From Streptomyces purpureus (lineage in GTDB: Bacteria > Actinomycetota > Actinomycetes > Streptomycetales > Streptomycetaceae), in the NCBI RefSeq assembly GCF_014648195.1, contig NZ_BMQQ01000007.1:62001-126000 (forward strand): DNA of 64,000 nucleotides, in the 5' to 3' direction. The position numbers and the translations under genes are program-made. The notes beneath the pieces were generated by a model, which worked only from the letters and a program-made list of their open reading frames with translations, had not been told where the DNA came from and searched no databases. Below, one piece after another: positions 54,977-62,975 of this stretch. Position 1 is the stretch's first letter. Each line of letters begins with the position of its first letter.

Positions 54977-55387
54977 TCATGACCTGCGGTACGCGTACGC
55001 CTCCCCGGCCGCCGCCTCCACCGCGTCCAGGTCCCCGCCGGCCGACGCCGTCACCACCGCCGCGACCGCGCCCTCCAAGAACGGCGCGTCCACCAGCCTG
55101 GTCCTTTCGGGCAGTTCGTCCCCCTCGGCGAGCAGCGCCTTCACCGTCAGCACGGCACTGCCCAGGTCCGCCAGGACCGCCACGCCCGCGCCCCGGTCCA
55201 CCGCCCGCGCGGCCTCGGCGATCAGCTCCGCGCTGGTGCCGAGCCCGCCGTCCGGCGCCCCGCCGGCCGGAGCGACCGGCGCCGTGGCGCCGCCCGCCGC
55301 CAGCCCCCGGGCGAGCTCGGCGACGGCGGCCGCGACCTGCGCGCTGTGCGAGACGAGCACGATGCCGACCGGTCCCGCGGCGCTCAC
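54977..55387 (-). CDS. dhaM: Dihydroxyacetone kinase phosphotransfer subunit
   Basis: 136-residue EIIA-Man-type domain that relays phosphate from PTS HPr to DhaL-bound ADP. The active His14 is in IVLVSHSAQVA, and the conserved AVLADLGSAVLTVKALL is present. It is the short, single-domain DhaM without HPr/EI extensions. Starts at 55387, overlapping dhaL by 4 bp. Confidence 0.9.
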   Translation of the reverse strand: MSAAGPVGIVLVSHSAQVAAAVAELARGLAAGGATAPVAPAGGAPDGGLGTSAELIAEAARAVDRGAGVAVLADLGSAVLTVKALLAEGDELPERTRLVDAPFLEGAVAAVVTASAGGDLDAVEAAAGEAYAYRRS

Positions 55388-55995
55388 CGGGCGACCTCTT
55401 CCAGGGCGGCGACGAGCAGCGCGGACGAGGTCGCCCCCGGGTCCTGATGCCCCACACTGCGCTCGCCGAGATAGCTGGCCCGGCCCTTGCGCGCCCGCAG
55501 CGGTACGGTCGCCAGCGCGCCCTCCTCGGCGGCCGACCTCGCCGCCGTGAACGACTCGCCGAGCGCCGCGGCCGCCGGCTCCAGCGCGTCCAGCATCGTC
55601 TTGTCCCCGGCGACGGCACCGCCGAGCTGGGCGACGGCGGCCACGCCCGTACGCAGCGCCTGGGCCAGCTGGTCGCGGGTGACCTCGGGGGTGTCGCCGA
55701 GCGCCTTGCCGGTGCGCCGCAGCAGCGTCCCGTACAACGGCCCGGACGCCCCGCCCACGGTCGAGATCAACTGCCGTCCGGCCAGGGCCAGTACGGCCCC
55801 GGGTGTGGCGGGCTCCTCCTTGTCGAGAGCGGCGGCGACGGCGGTGAAGCCGCGCCGCATGTTGGTGCCGTGATCGGCGTCGCCGATGGCGGAGTCCAGG
55901 TCGGTGAGCCGGTCTGCCTCACGGTCGACGGCGGCCGCGGCGGTGGTGAGCCAGCGCCGGAAGAAGGCGGCGTCCAGAGTGGTCGGTTCGGACAT
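55384..55995 (-). CDS. dhaL: Dihydroxyacetone kinase ADP-binding subunit
   Basis: 203-residue subunit that carries ADP/ATP as a cofactor. Metal-binding LDSAIGDADHGTNMRRGF and phosphate loop STVGGASGPLYGTLLRR are canonical. The C-terminal YLGERSVGHQDPGATSSALL is also conserved. Ten bases downstream of dhaK. Confidence 0.92.
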   Translation of the reverse strand: MSEPTTLDAAFFRRWLTTAAAAVDREADRLTDLDSAIGDADHGTNMRRGFTAVAAALDKEEPATPGAVLALAGRQLISTVGGASGPLYGTLLRRTGKALGDTPEVTRDQLAQALRTGVAAVAQLGGAVAGDKTMLDALEPAAAALGESFTAARSAAEEGALATVPLRARKGRASYLGERSVGHQDPGATSSALLVAALEEVAR

Positions 55996-56004
55996 GGCGG
56001 CCGC

Positions 56005-56991
56005 TCACCGTCCCCAGCGCAGGGCGGGCGTCTTCACCGGCGCGTCCCACAGCCGCAGCAGCTCCTCGTCGGCCTGGCACAGCGTCACGGAGCAGCCGGC
56101 CATGTCCAGCGAGGTCACATAGTTCCCGACGAGCGTCCGGGCGACCGGCACCCCCCGCTCGCCGAGCACCCGCTGCACCTCGGCGTTGAACCCGTACAGC
56201 TCAAGGAGCGGTGTCGCCCCCATGCCGTTGACCAGCACCAGCACCGGGCCGTCGGGCCGCAGATCGTCCAGGACGGCGTCGACGGCGAGGTCCGCGATCT
56301 CCCGCGACGTCATCATGGCGCGCCGCTCGCGCCCCGGCTCGCCATGGATCCCGATCCCCAACTCCAGCTCGCCCGGGGCGAGCTCGAACGTCGGGCTGCC
56401 CTTCGCCGGAGTGGTGCAGGCGCTCAGCGCCACCCCGAAACTCCGCGACCGTTCGTTCACCCGCCGCGCGATGCTCTCCACCCGCTCCAGAGGCCGGCCC
56501 TCCTCGGCCGCCGCGCCCGCGATCTTCTCCACGAAAAGGGTGGCGCCGGTGCCGCGCCGTCCGGCGGTGTAGAGGCTGTCGGTCACCGCCACGTCGTCGT
56601 CGACGAGCACCTTCGCGATCTGGATGCCCTCGTCCTCGGCGAGCTCGGCGGCCATGTCGAAGTTGAGGACGTCCCCTGTGTAGTTCTTGACCACGAACAG
56701 CACCCCGGCGCCGCTGTCCACGGCGGCCGCGGCCCGCACCATCTGATCGGGCACCGGGGAGGTGAACACCTCCCCGGGACAGGCCGCCGTCAGCATCCCG
56801 GGACCCACGAATCCCGCGTGCAGCGGCTCATGCCCGGACCCGCCACCGGAGACGAGCGCCACCTTCCCGGCCATCGGCGCGTCCCGCCGCACCACGACCC
56901 GGTTCTCCACGTCGACGGTGAGCTCCGGATGCGCGGCGGCCATGCCGCGCAACGCGTCGGCGACGACGGTCTCGGGAACGTTGATCAGCAT
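56005..56991 (-). CDS. dhaK: Dihydroxyacetone kinase substrate-binding subunit
   Basis: 328-residue subunit that binds dihydroxyacetone covalently. SGGGSGHEPLHAGFVG holds one key His; the hemiaminal-forming His is in ELGIGIHGEPGRE. NYTGDVLNFDMAAE and NGMGATPLLELYGF are further DhaK markers. First gene of dhaKLM. ATG at 56991; the ribosome binding site is weak (GGAG about 14 bases upstream). With DhaL and DhaM it makes dihydroxyacetone phosphate from PEP-derived phosphate. Confidence 0.92.
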   Translation of the reverse strand: MLINVPETVVADALRGMAAAHPELTVDVENRVVVRRDAPMAGKVALVSGGGSGHEPLHAGFVGPGMLTAACPGEVFTSPVPDQMVRAAAAVDSGAGVLFVVKNYTGDVLNFDMAAELAEDEGIQIAKVLVDDDVAVTDSLYTAGRRGTGATLFVEKIAGAAAEEGRPLERVESIARRVNERSRSFGVALSACTTPAKGSPTFELAPGELELGIGIHGEPGRERRAMMTSREIADLAVDAVLDDLRPDGPVLVLVNGMGATPLLELYGFNAEVQRVLGERGVPVARTLVGNYVTSLDMAGCSVTLCQADEELLRLWDAPVKTPALRWGR

Positions 56992-57105
56992 TCTCAACGG
57001 AAGTCTCCTCGCGGATCGGCCGCACGATCGACGGGACGTCGGTCGTCCATCCCATCCTTCACACGCGTCGCGACGGATATTCACCCCGCGCGCGGGCCGA
57101 ACCGC

Positions 57106-57858
57106 TCAGCCACGCCGTTGCCCGGCCACGGGGGCGGCCGCCGTGCGCAGCACCGTGCCCCGGCGCTCGTACTCCATCAGGGCCTCGACGGCCGTCGCCG
57201 CCTGGGAGCCGAGCTCCCGTTCCAGGAGCCACAGCGACCCGTCGACGCCGGAGCTGACCCCACCGGCGCACACGAGGTTGCCGTCGTCCACCACACGGAC
57301 GGTACGCACGTCGGCGCCCTGGTCCTTCAGGTACTGCTGGGCGCGGTGGTGGGTGGTGCAGGGGCGGTCCCCGACCACACCGGCCGCGTGGAGCACGATC
57401 ACCCCGGTGCACACCCCGAGCAGGGTCAGCGACGGCCGCTCCGCGCGCCGCAGCTCGCGGGTGAGGACGCCCTTGGCGATCTCGGCCCAGACGCCCGGCG
57501 CCTGACGGTTCCGGAAACCGCCGCCGGGCACGACGATCACGTCCGCCGCCCGCGGATCCCAGGCGCCCGGCACCGCGATGTCGGTGCCGAAGCTCGCCGT
57601 GACCCGGCCGGGCCCGCCGCTGGTCACGAGCAGCGGCCGCACCGGAAGCCCCATGGAGGCCGCCGCGCCGAACACCTCGAGCGGGCCGAACACATCGAGC
57701 TCCTCCGCGCCGTCGAACGCGACGATGTGCACCCGCAGCGGCTGCCGCGCGCTCCGCACCGGCGGCGCTGCCGCCGCGGTCCCCGCCGCCACGCCCCACG
57801 CCGCGGCTCCCGCACCCGCCGCCGAGATCAGCGCGCTCCGACGATCGATCCCCACCAT
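57106..57858 (-). CDS. Exported DJ-1/PfpI family protein
   Basis: 250-residue GATase1-like protein. A twin-arginine signal (IDRRSALISAAGAGAAAWG) and Ala-rich cleavage region precede residue 40. The fold then reads LRVHIVAFDGAEELDVFGPL, with the nucleophile elbow LLGVCTGVIVLHAAGVV (Cys) and following THHRAQQYLKD. It is like the GlxA N-terminal half but lacks an AraC domain. Tat export of a DJ-1 protein is unusual. GGAGG seven bases before the ATG at 57858 fixes the start. Confidence 0.82.
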   Translation of the reverse strand: MVGIDRRSALISAAGAGAAAWGVAAGTAAAAPPVRSARQPLRVHIVAFDGAEELDVFGPLEVFGAAASMGLPVRPLLVTSGGPGRVTASFGTDIAVPGAWDPRAADVIVVPGGGFRNRQAPGVWAEIAKGVLTRELRRAERPSLTLLGVCTGVIVLHAAGVVGDRPCTTHHRAQQYLKDQGADVRTVRVVDDGNLVCAGGVSSGVDGSLWLLERELGSQAATAVEALMEYERRGTVLRTAAAPVAGQRRG

Positions 57859-57935
57859 GACCCGGCCTCCGCCCAGCACGTCCGCGCCGCGAACCTCCGC
57901 GGCCTCACGCGGAGTTGGTCGGGCCTTCACCCGGC

Positions 57936-58925
57936 TCAGTTCCCGAGGGCCCGGTCCGCCGGCACCAGGCGCGGCACCAGCCGTACGTACGCGACCATGC
58001 CGACCACCTCCACCAGCGTCTGGGTCACCACCACGACCGCCGCGACCGCCAGCTCGCCCGGCAGGGCCAGCGCCAGCGGCAGCACCACCAGGGAGTTGCG
58101 CGTCGCACCCGAGAAGACGACCGCCCTCGCCGCCGGGGCGTCCAGCCGCAGCAGCCGGGCCACGGCCCGCCCCGCGAACGCCATCACCACCAGGAACAGC
58201 ACGTAGAAGGGGACGACGGCCGCCACGTCACCCAGGCGGCCGCCGACCCTCGGGACCTGGGAAGCCACGACGACCAGCAGGACCGCGGCCATCAGCGGCA
58301 CCATCGTCGTGGCCGCCGCGTCCGACACCCGGCGTCCCGCGGCACCGCGCGCGGCCCACGCCTGGGTGCCCCAGGCCAGCGCAAGCGGCAGCACGATGAG
58401 GAAGCCGAACGCCTCGAGGAACGGGCCCACCGCCACGGTGTCCGCCAGTCCCGGGCCCATGAACAGCAGGAGCAGTGGCGCCAGCGCCGCCATCTGCGCG
58501 AGCAGCAGCACCGGTGTCACGGCCAGCAGCCGTCGGCTGCTGCCGCCCGCCAGACCACTGAAGACGATCACGTAGTCCACGCACGGGCACAGCAGCACCA
58601 GCAGGACCCCGAGCCGCACCGCCTGGTCGGCGGGGAGAAACGGATACAGCGCGGCGACGACGAGCGGTACGACGACGAAGTTGACGCCCAGCGCCGCCGC
58701 CAGGAACCGCCCGTCCCGCAGCGCCCGCACCAGCTCGGCGGCCGGGACCTGAAGGAACGTCACATACAGCAGCGCCCCCAGCACGGGGTTGATGGTGTGC
58801 TCGAACCCCGGCCCCGCACCGGGCGCCGTCCACCCGAGCAGCGCCCCGGCCGCCAGCGCACCCAGATAGACCGGCACCTGCCGGCGCTCCAGCCACCCAG
58901 CCAGGTCCTGCGTCCTCGGCGACAC
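57936..58925 (-). CDS. BASS/ACR3-like transporter (arsenic resistance protein family)
   Basis: Membrane protein of 329 residues with about ten hydrophobic segments, related to the bile-acid:sodium symporter/ACR3 superfamily. The segment LLVLLCPCVDYVIVFSGLAG resembles the conserved Cys-containing helix of ACR3 arsenite exporters. TRNSLVVLPLALALPGE is the other family mark. Whether it moves arsenite is unproven; no ars genes are near. GAGGAG favours GTG at 58925 over 58931. Confidence 0.75.
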   Translation of the reverse strand: MSPRTQDLAGWLERRQVPVYLGALAAGALLGWTAPGAGPGFEHTINPVLGALLYVTFLQVPAAELVRALRDGRFLAAALGVNFVVVPLVVAALYPFLPADQAVRLGVLLVLLCPCVDYVIVFSGLAGGSSRRLLAVTPVLLLAQMAALAPLLLLFMGPGLADTVAVGPFLEAFGFLIVLPLALAWGTQAWAARGAAGRRVSDAAATTMVPLMAAVLLVVVASQVPRVGGRLGDVAAVVPFYVLFLVVMAFAGRAVARLLRLDAPAARAVVFSGATRNSLVVLPLALALPGELAVAAVVVVTQTLVEVVGMVAYVRLVPRLVPADRALGN

Positions 58926-59102
58926 TCGCACCGCTCCTCGTCCACGTACGTACTCCCCGTCGGGACGAGCACATCACACGATCCGGTGACGCCGCCGCCG
59001 GGCGCGGGGCCCGGCCCGCCGAGCCGGGAGGATGAGCGGGTGACGCAGACGGCCCGGACACGCCGCTCCGGGCCGTGACGGGCCGACGAGGGAGCTGACC
59101 TG

Positions 59103-59603
59103 ATGACGAACACCTGGCTGCCACCCGCCGAGTACATCGCGACCCTGCCGAAGGTCACGGCGTACGCCTGCCTCTACTTCACCGACACCCACGGCCGCCC
59201 CTTCCAGCTCAAGGCCCGATACGGCACGGAACGGTGGCAGTGGCCAGGCGGCAACATGGACCCCGGCGAGACGCTGTGGCAGACCGCCGTCCGTGAATGC
59301 CGGGAGGAGACCGGCATCGTCTTCGACGGCGAACCACGTCTGCTCGGCGCCCACTTCAACGCGCCCGCCGGCGACGACTGGCCCGCCACCCACGTCGGGT
59401 TCATCTTCGACGGCGGCACGCTCACCGACGCCCAGCTCGACCGGGTCGTCCTGGACCCCGAGGAGCACACCGAATACCGCGTCTGCTCTCTCGACGAGTG
59501 GGAGCGGACCATGACACCGGGCAACTTCGCCCGCCTCGCCCAGGTCGACCGGGCCCGCCGCAGCGGCGAGGCCGTGTACATGGAGACGGGGTCCTTCGCC
59601 TGA
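59103..59603 (+). CDS. NUDIX hydrolase
   Basis: 166-residue NUDIX protein. The box begins GGNMDPGETLWQTAVRECRE and ends ETGI, with the catalytic R-E-C-R-E-E core. The upstream WQWPGGN and the C-terminal EEHTEYRVCSLDEW suit ADP-ribose or nucleotide pyrophosphatases. GAGGGAG precedes the ATG at 59103. Divergent from the BASS transporter gene. Confidence 0.85.
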   Translation: MTNTWLPPAEYIATLPKVTAYACLYFTDTHGRPFQLKARYGTERWQWPGGNMDPGETLWQTAVRECREETGIVFDGEPRLLGAHFNAPAGDDWPATHVGFIFDGGTLTDAQLDRVVLDPEEHTEYRVCSLDEWERTMTPGNFARLAQVDRARRSGEAVYMETGSFA

Positions 59604-59618
59604 CGGCTCCGGCCCCGG

Positions 59619-61616
59619 TCACCGGGCGGTCCCCTCCGCCGCCCCCCGCGCCGGCCGGGGGACGGCGGGGGGCTGCCCGGCGGCGTACTGGTCCGCCTGG
59701 AGCCGGTACATCGAGGCGTAGCGTCCGCCGCGGGCGAGCAGGGCGTCATGGGTGCCCTGCTCCGCGAGCCGGCCCTCGTGCAGGACATAGATGTGGTCGG
59801 CCTGCTGCACGGCGGCCATCCGATGGGTCACCAGCACCACCGCCCGCTCCGGACCCGCCAGGGCCCGGATCTTGGCGAAGGCCGCGACCTCCGCCGCCGG
59901 ATCGAGCGCGGAGGTCGGCTCGTCGACGATCAGGACCCGCGCGTCCCGGTAGTGGGCGCGCGCGAGACCCAGCTTCTGCCACTGCCCGCCGGACAGCTCG
60001 CTCGCCCCCCGGAACATCCGCGCCAGCAGCGTGTCCATGCCGTGCGGCAGCTCGGCGATCATCCGCTCCGCGCCCGCGTACCGCGCGGACGCCGCCATCG
60101 CCGTCTCGTCCGCCGGCCGGGCGGTGTCACTGATCCGGATGTTCGTGCCCGCCGTCATCGGCCACCGCTCGAAGTCCTGGGTGAGCAGCCCGACCTGGGC
60201 GAACACCTGCGTCCGGTCCGCCTCCCGCAGCTCCACACCGTCCCACAGGATCCGCCCGTCGTCCGGCAGCAGCAGCCCCGCCAGCATCTTGATCAGCGTG
60301 GACTTGCCCGCGCCGTTCTCCCCGACCAGCGCGGTGACCCGGCCGACCGGAAAGGTCAGGGTCACCCCGTCGACGGCGGGCCGTTCCCGGTCGGGATAGC
60401 CGTACGACACCTTCTCGAAGGAGACCGCCCGCACCCGCTCACCGAGCGGCAGGCCGGTGGCCGGGATCGCCCGCCGGGCCGCCTCCTCGACAAACCGCTC
60501 CAGGTCCCGGACGTAAAGGGACTCCTCGTGCAGGGTGTTGAGGTTCATCACCAGCGCGCCCAGCGCCGCCGAACCCGCGCGCACGGCGACCACCGCCGTC
60601 CCCGCCACCGCGAGATCCATGTGCCCGGTCAGGATCAGCCAGGCGAGCGCCGCGTACGTCGCCACCGCCGCGAGCCCGGAAAGACCGGCCGCGAGCAGCT
60701 CGGTGGCCGCCTTGTCCTTGGCGAGCCGGGACTGCTCCGCCTCGGCGCTCTGCGCCATCGCGCGGTAGTGCCCCAGGAAGAAGCCGCCCACGCCATGGAC
60801 CCGTACCTCCTGCGCGGCGCTGCGCGAGGTGAGGAGATTGCCGAGAACACGGCCCGCGCGGACATGCTCCACCCACTGCATCGTCGACACGTAACGGCGC
60901 TGCGCCACCCGCATCGCACCCCAGCCGCGCGGCGCCGCGATCAGCAGCAGCATGGGCAGCAGCGCCGGGTGCAGCACGGTCAGCACACCGCCCGCGGCGA
61001 GCAGCGAGATGATGCCGTTGACCGCGGCGACGCACACCCCGATCATGGACCGCGCCGCGGTGGCCCCGAACTGGGCGATGTCGATGAGGCGGCGGAACTC
61101 ACCGTCCTCGATCGCCTCCAGCTCCACCCCGGCCGCCCCCGCCAGGAACCGTTCGTTCGCGGCCCGTTCCACCTTCGGTTCCAGCCGCCCGGCCGCCGCC
61201 GTGGAGAGCGAGGCGAGTACCGCGCCCGCGACCGCGATCGCGCACCCGGCGAGCAGCGCGGGCAGCGCCGCCGTCAGCCGCTCGGCCGTCGTGCCGCCGG
61301 CGAGCAGGGCCCCCAGCACGGTGTTCACCACGATCAGGCCGAGGGCGGCGGTGACGCCCTGCCCGACCTCGGTGACCGCGACGGTGATCATGGCGCGGCG
61401 GTCGGCCCCCAACGCGAGCCGGAGCGTGCCCCGGACCATCTGCGGCACCGACCGCAGCGCCGACATCAGCGTCAGCTCCAGCCGCGCGTACTCGTGCGTC
61501 GACCAGCCGAGGTCGTACCGTAACGGGCCGCCCCACAGCTCCCGTTCGGACGCGGACACGGACGGCTCCACGCTCCGGGGCCGGGCGAACAGCCGCCCGA
61601 GGAATGGGCTCACCAT
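59619..61616 (-). CDS. ABC exporter, fused permease-ATPase
   Basis: 665-residue half-transporter. About six membrane segments between residues 70 and 350, then an ATPase with Walker A LVGENGAGKSTLIKML, signature ELSGGQWQKLGLARA, Walker [16 protein letters not shown] and H-loop VTHRM. The ELSGGQWQK form is common in peptide and lantibiotic-associated exporters, but no precursor gene is near. Function unknown. Starts at ATG 61616, overlapping the exonuclease gene. Confidence 0.87.
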   Translation of the reverse strand: MVSPFLGRLFARPRSVEPSVSASERELWGGPLRYDLGWSTHEYARLELTLMSALRSVPQMVRGTLRLALGADRRAMITVAVTEVGQGVTAALGLIVVNTVLGALLAGGTTAERLTAALPALLAGCAIAVAGAVLASLSTAAAGRLEPKVERAANERFLAGAAGVELEAIEDGEFRRLIDIAQFGATAARSMIGVCVAAVNGIISLLAAGGVLTVLHPALLPMLLLIAAPRGWGAMRVAQRRYVSTMQWVEHVRAGRVLGNLLTSRSAAQEVRVHGVGGFFLGHYRAMAQSAEAEQSRLAKDKAATELLAAGLSGLAAVATYAALAWLILTGHMDLAVAGTAVVAVRAGSAALGALVMNLNTLHEESLYVRDLERFVEEAARRAIPATGLPLGERVRAVSFEKVSYGYPDRERPAVDGVTLTFPVGRVTALVGENGAGKSTLIKMLAGLLLPDDGRILWDGVELREADRTQVFAQVGLLTQDFERWPMTAGTNIRISDTARPADETAMAASARYAGAERMIAELPHGMDTLLARMFRGASELSGGQWQKLGLARAHYRDARVLIVDEPTSALDPAAEVAAFAKIRALAGPERAVVLVTHRMAAVQQADHIYVLHEGRLAEQGTHDALLARGGRYASMYRLQADQYAAGQPPAVPRPARGAAEGTAR

Positions 61617-62203
61617 CCCGTCCCGTGGTCTTGCGGATCTTCCCACCGGCCGGCCTTCGCCAGTGACAGCACCAGGGCGGCGATGTTCCAGGCGTCGTCC
61701 TCGCCCCGGTGGTGCCGCCCCTCCAGGGGCAGCCCCGCGATCCGCAGCGCCTGCGCCATGCCCGGGCGTTTGCCGAGGCCGTGCGCGTCGGTGAAGACGG
61801 CCTTGGCGTTCGTGTGGCGCCGGCCGAAGGGGTACGGGGTGCCGGTCGCCCGGCACTGGCGGGCGAACTGACGGCGGTCGTAGTCGCCCCAGCTGGCCCA
61901 CGGACGTGTCCCGGCCCGGTGCTCGGCGGCGAGCGTCCGGCACGCCTCGGCGAAGGACACACCGGTGTCCACCTCCGCCTGGGTGAGCCCGGTCAGTTCG
62001 GTGCAGAAGGCGCTCACGGCCGAGCGCACGGGCCGCACCAGGATGCGGTGGCGGGCCGACCGCTCACCCGCCCTCAGGTCGACCACGGTCAGCCCTATCT
62101 CGATGATCTCGCTCACGGCTCCGGGCGGCGGTGAGCCGTCCCAGCAGGTCGCCTCCACGTCGACGACATTGAGGACATCGCCACCCTGATCCACATGATT
62201 CAT
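61610..62203 (-). CDS. DEDDh 3'-5' exonuclease
   Basis: 197-residue exonuclease of the KapD/ERI-1-like group. Exo I is VVDVEATCWDG (Asp, Glu), Exo II lies in ASWGDYDRRQFARQC (Asp), and Exo III is HHRGEDDAWNIAAL (His and Asp). All four acidic/His ligands are present. Ribosome binding site upstream of the ATG at 62203 is not evident. Confidence 0.85.
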   Translation of the reverse strand: MNHVDQGGDVLNVVDVEATCWDGSPPPGAVSEIIEIGLTVVDLRAGERSARHRILVRPVRSAVSAFCTELTGLTQAEVDTGVSFAEACRTLAAEHRAGTRPWASWGDYDRRQFARQCRATGTPYPFGRRHTNAKAVFTDAHGLGKRPGMAQALRIAGLPLEGRHHRGEDDAWNIAALVLSLAKAGRWEDPQDHGTGW

Positions 62204-62562
62204 GGGCCGAGGGTAGAGAGGCCGCGGACGCCCGCGCCATCGCATTGTGACGCCGGAGATGTGCTGTGCGTACTGAGTTACGGGCGGCGGCCACGCCCGG
62301 CACCGACCGCCCGCGCACGCGCTGCCCGACCGGCCACCGACGCGCCTGCGCGCGGCTTTGACACCCCGTCAGGCCGCTCCGGAGCCGCCCCCGCGCGGTC
62401 GCCGCGTCAACACCTCGCAAAGCATCGTCAGCGTCCCGTCAAGAGGTGGCGAGGGGACCCGCCCACCGGGCATAGCGTCACCGGGCGGGCTCCGGTTCCC
62501 CTCTCCGCGGCCGGAGCGAACGGAGCCCGCCCGGACCCACGCCCCGTCATGAAGGGAGCCTC
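62204..62562 (+). other. Intergenic region without a recognisable gene
   Basis: Holds a TTGACA at 62358-62363 without a matching -10, and TAGCGT at 62473-62478 without a good -35. The strong ribosome binding site of the next gene lies at its right edge. Nothing else is seen. Confidence 0.4.
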
Positions 62563-62955
62563 ATGCCCGAGTTGGCACGCCGCCGCGCCTGCGGCGACGA
62601 CCCCGACCCCTCCCCACGGCCCCCGGCCCGGCCCCTGTACGTCCCGGTCCGGCCGGGCCCCGCCGGGTGCGCCGCCCGTCTGTTCCGTACGCCCCTGGGC
62701 GCCCGGACCGCCGTCGGCTTCACCACCGAGCGCCGGCTCCACACCGTCCTCGGCGCACACCAGGCATGGATCAGACTCGCGGAGCCCGCGCTGCGCGCGC
62801 TCACCGCGCCGCTCGGCGTCGGCGTCCTCACCGTCGACCCCCAGCTCGCCGCCCCCGCCGCCACCCCTCTGCCCTCCGCGGCCGGGCAGGCCGTACGCCC
62901 CTCCGGCGTCCGTCCGGCGGCGCCCGCCGACGCGCTCGCCCCGTGGACCGGCTGA
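62563..62955 (+). CDS. SAV_915 family protein
   Basis: 130-residue protein resembling the Streptomyces SAV_915 family of unknown function. Conserved core: ARLFRTPLGARTAVGFTTER, HQAWIRLAEPALRALTAPLG and VLTVDPQL. N- and C-termini are Pro/Ala-rich. GAAGGGAG precedes the ATG at 62563. It sits 20 bp upstream of a lysA-type gene, and the two appear to be co-transcribed. Confidence 0.75.
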   Translation: MPELARRRACGDDPDPSPRPPARPLYVPVRPGPAGCAARLFRTPLGARTAVGFTTERRLHTVLGAHQAWIRLAEPALRALTAPLGVGVLTVDPQLAAPAATPLPSAAGQAVRPSGVRPAAPADALAPWTG

Positions 62956-62975
62956 CCCCGGCTGAAAGGAACGCG

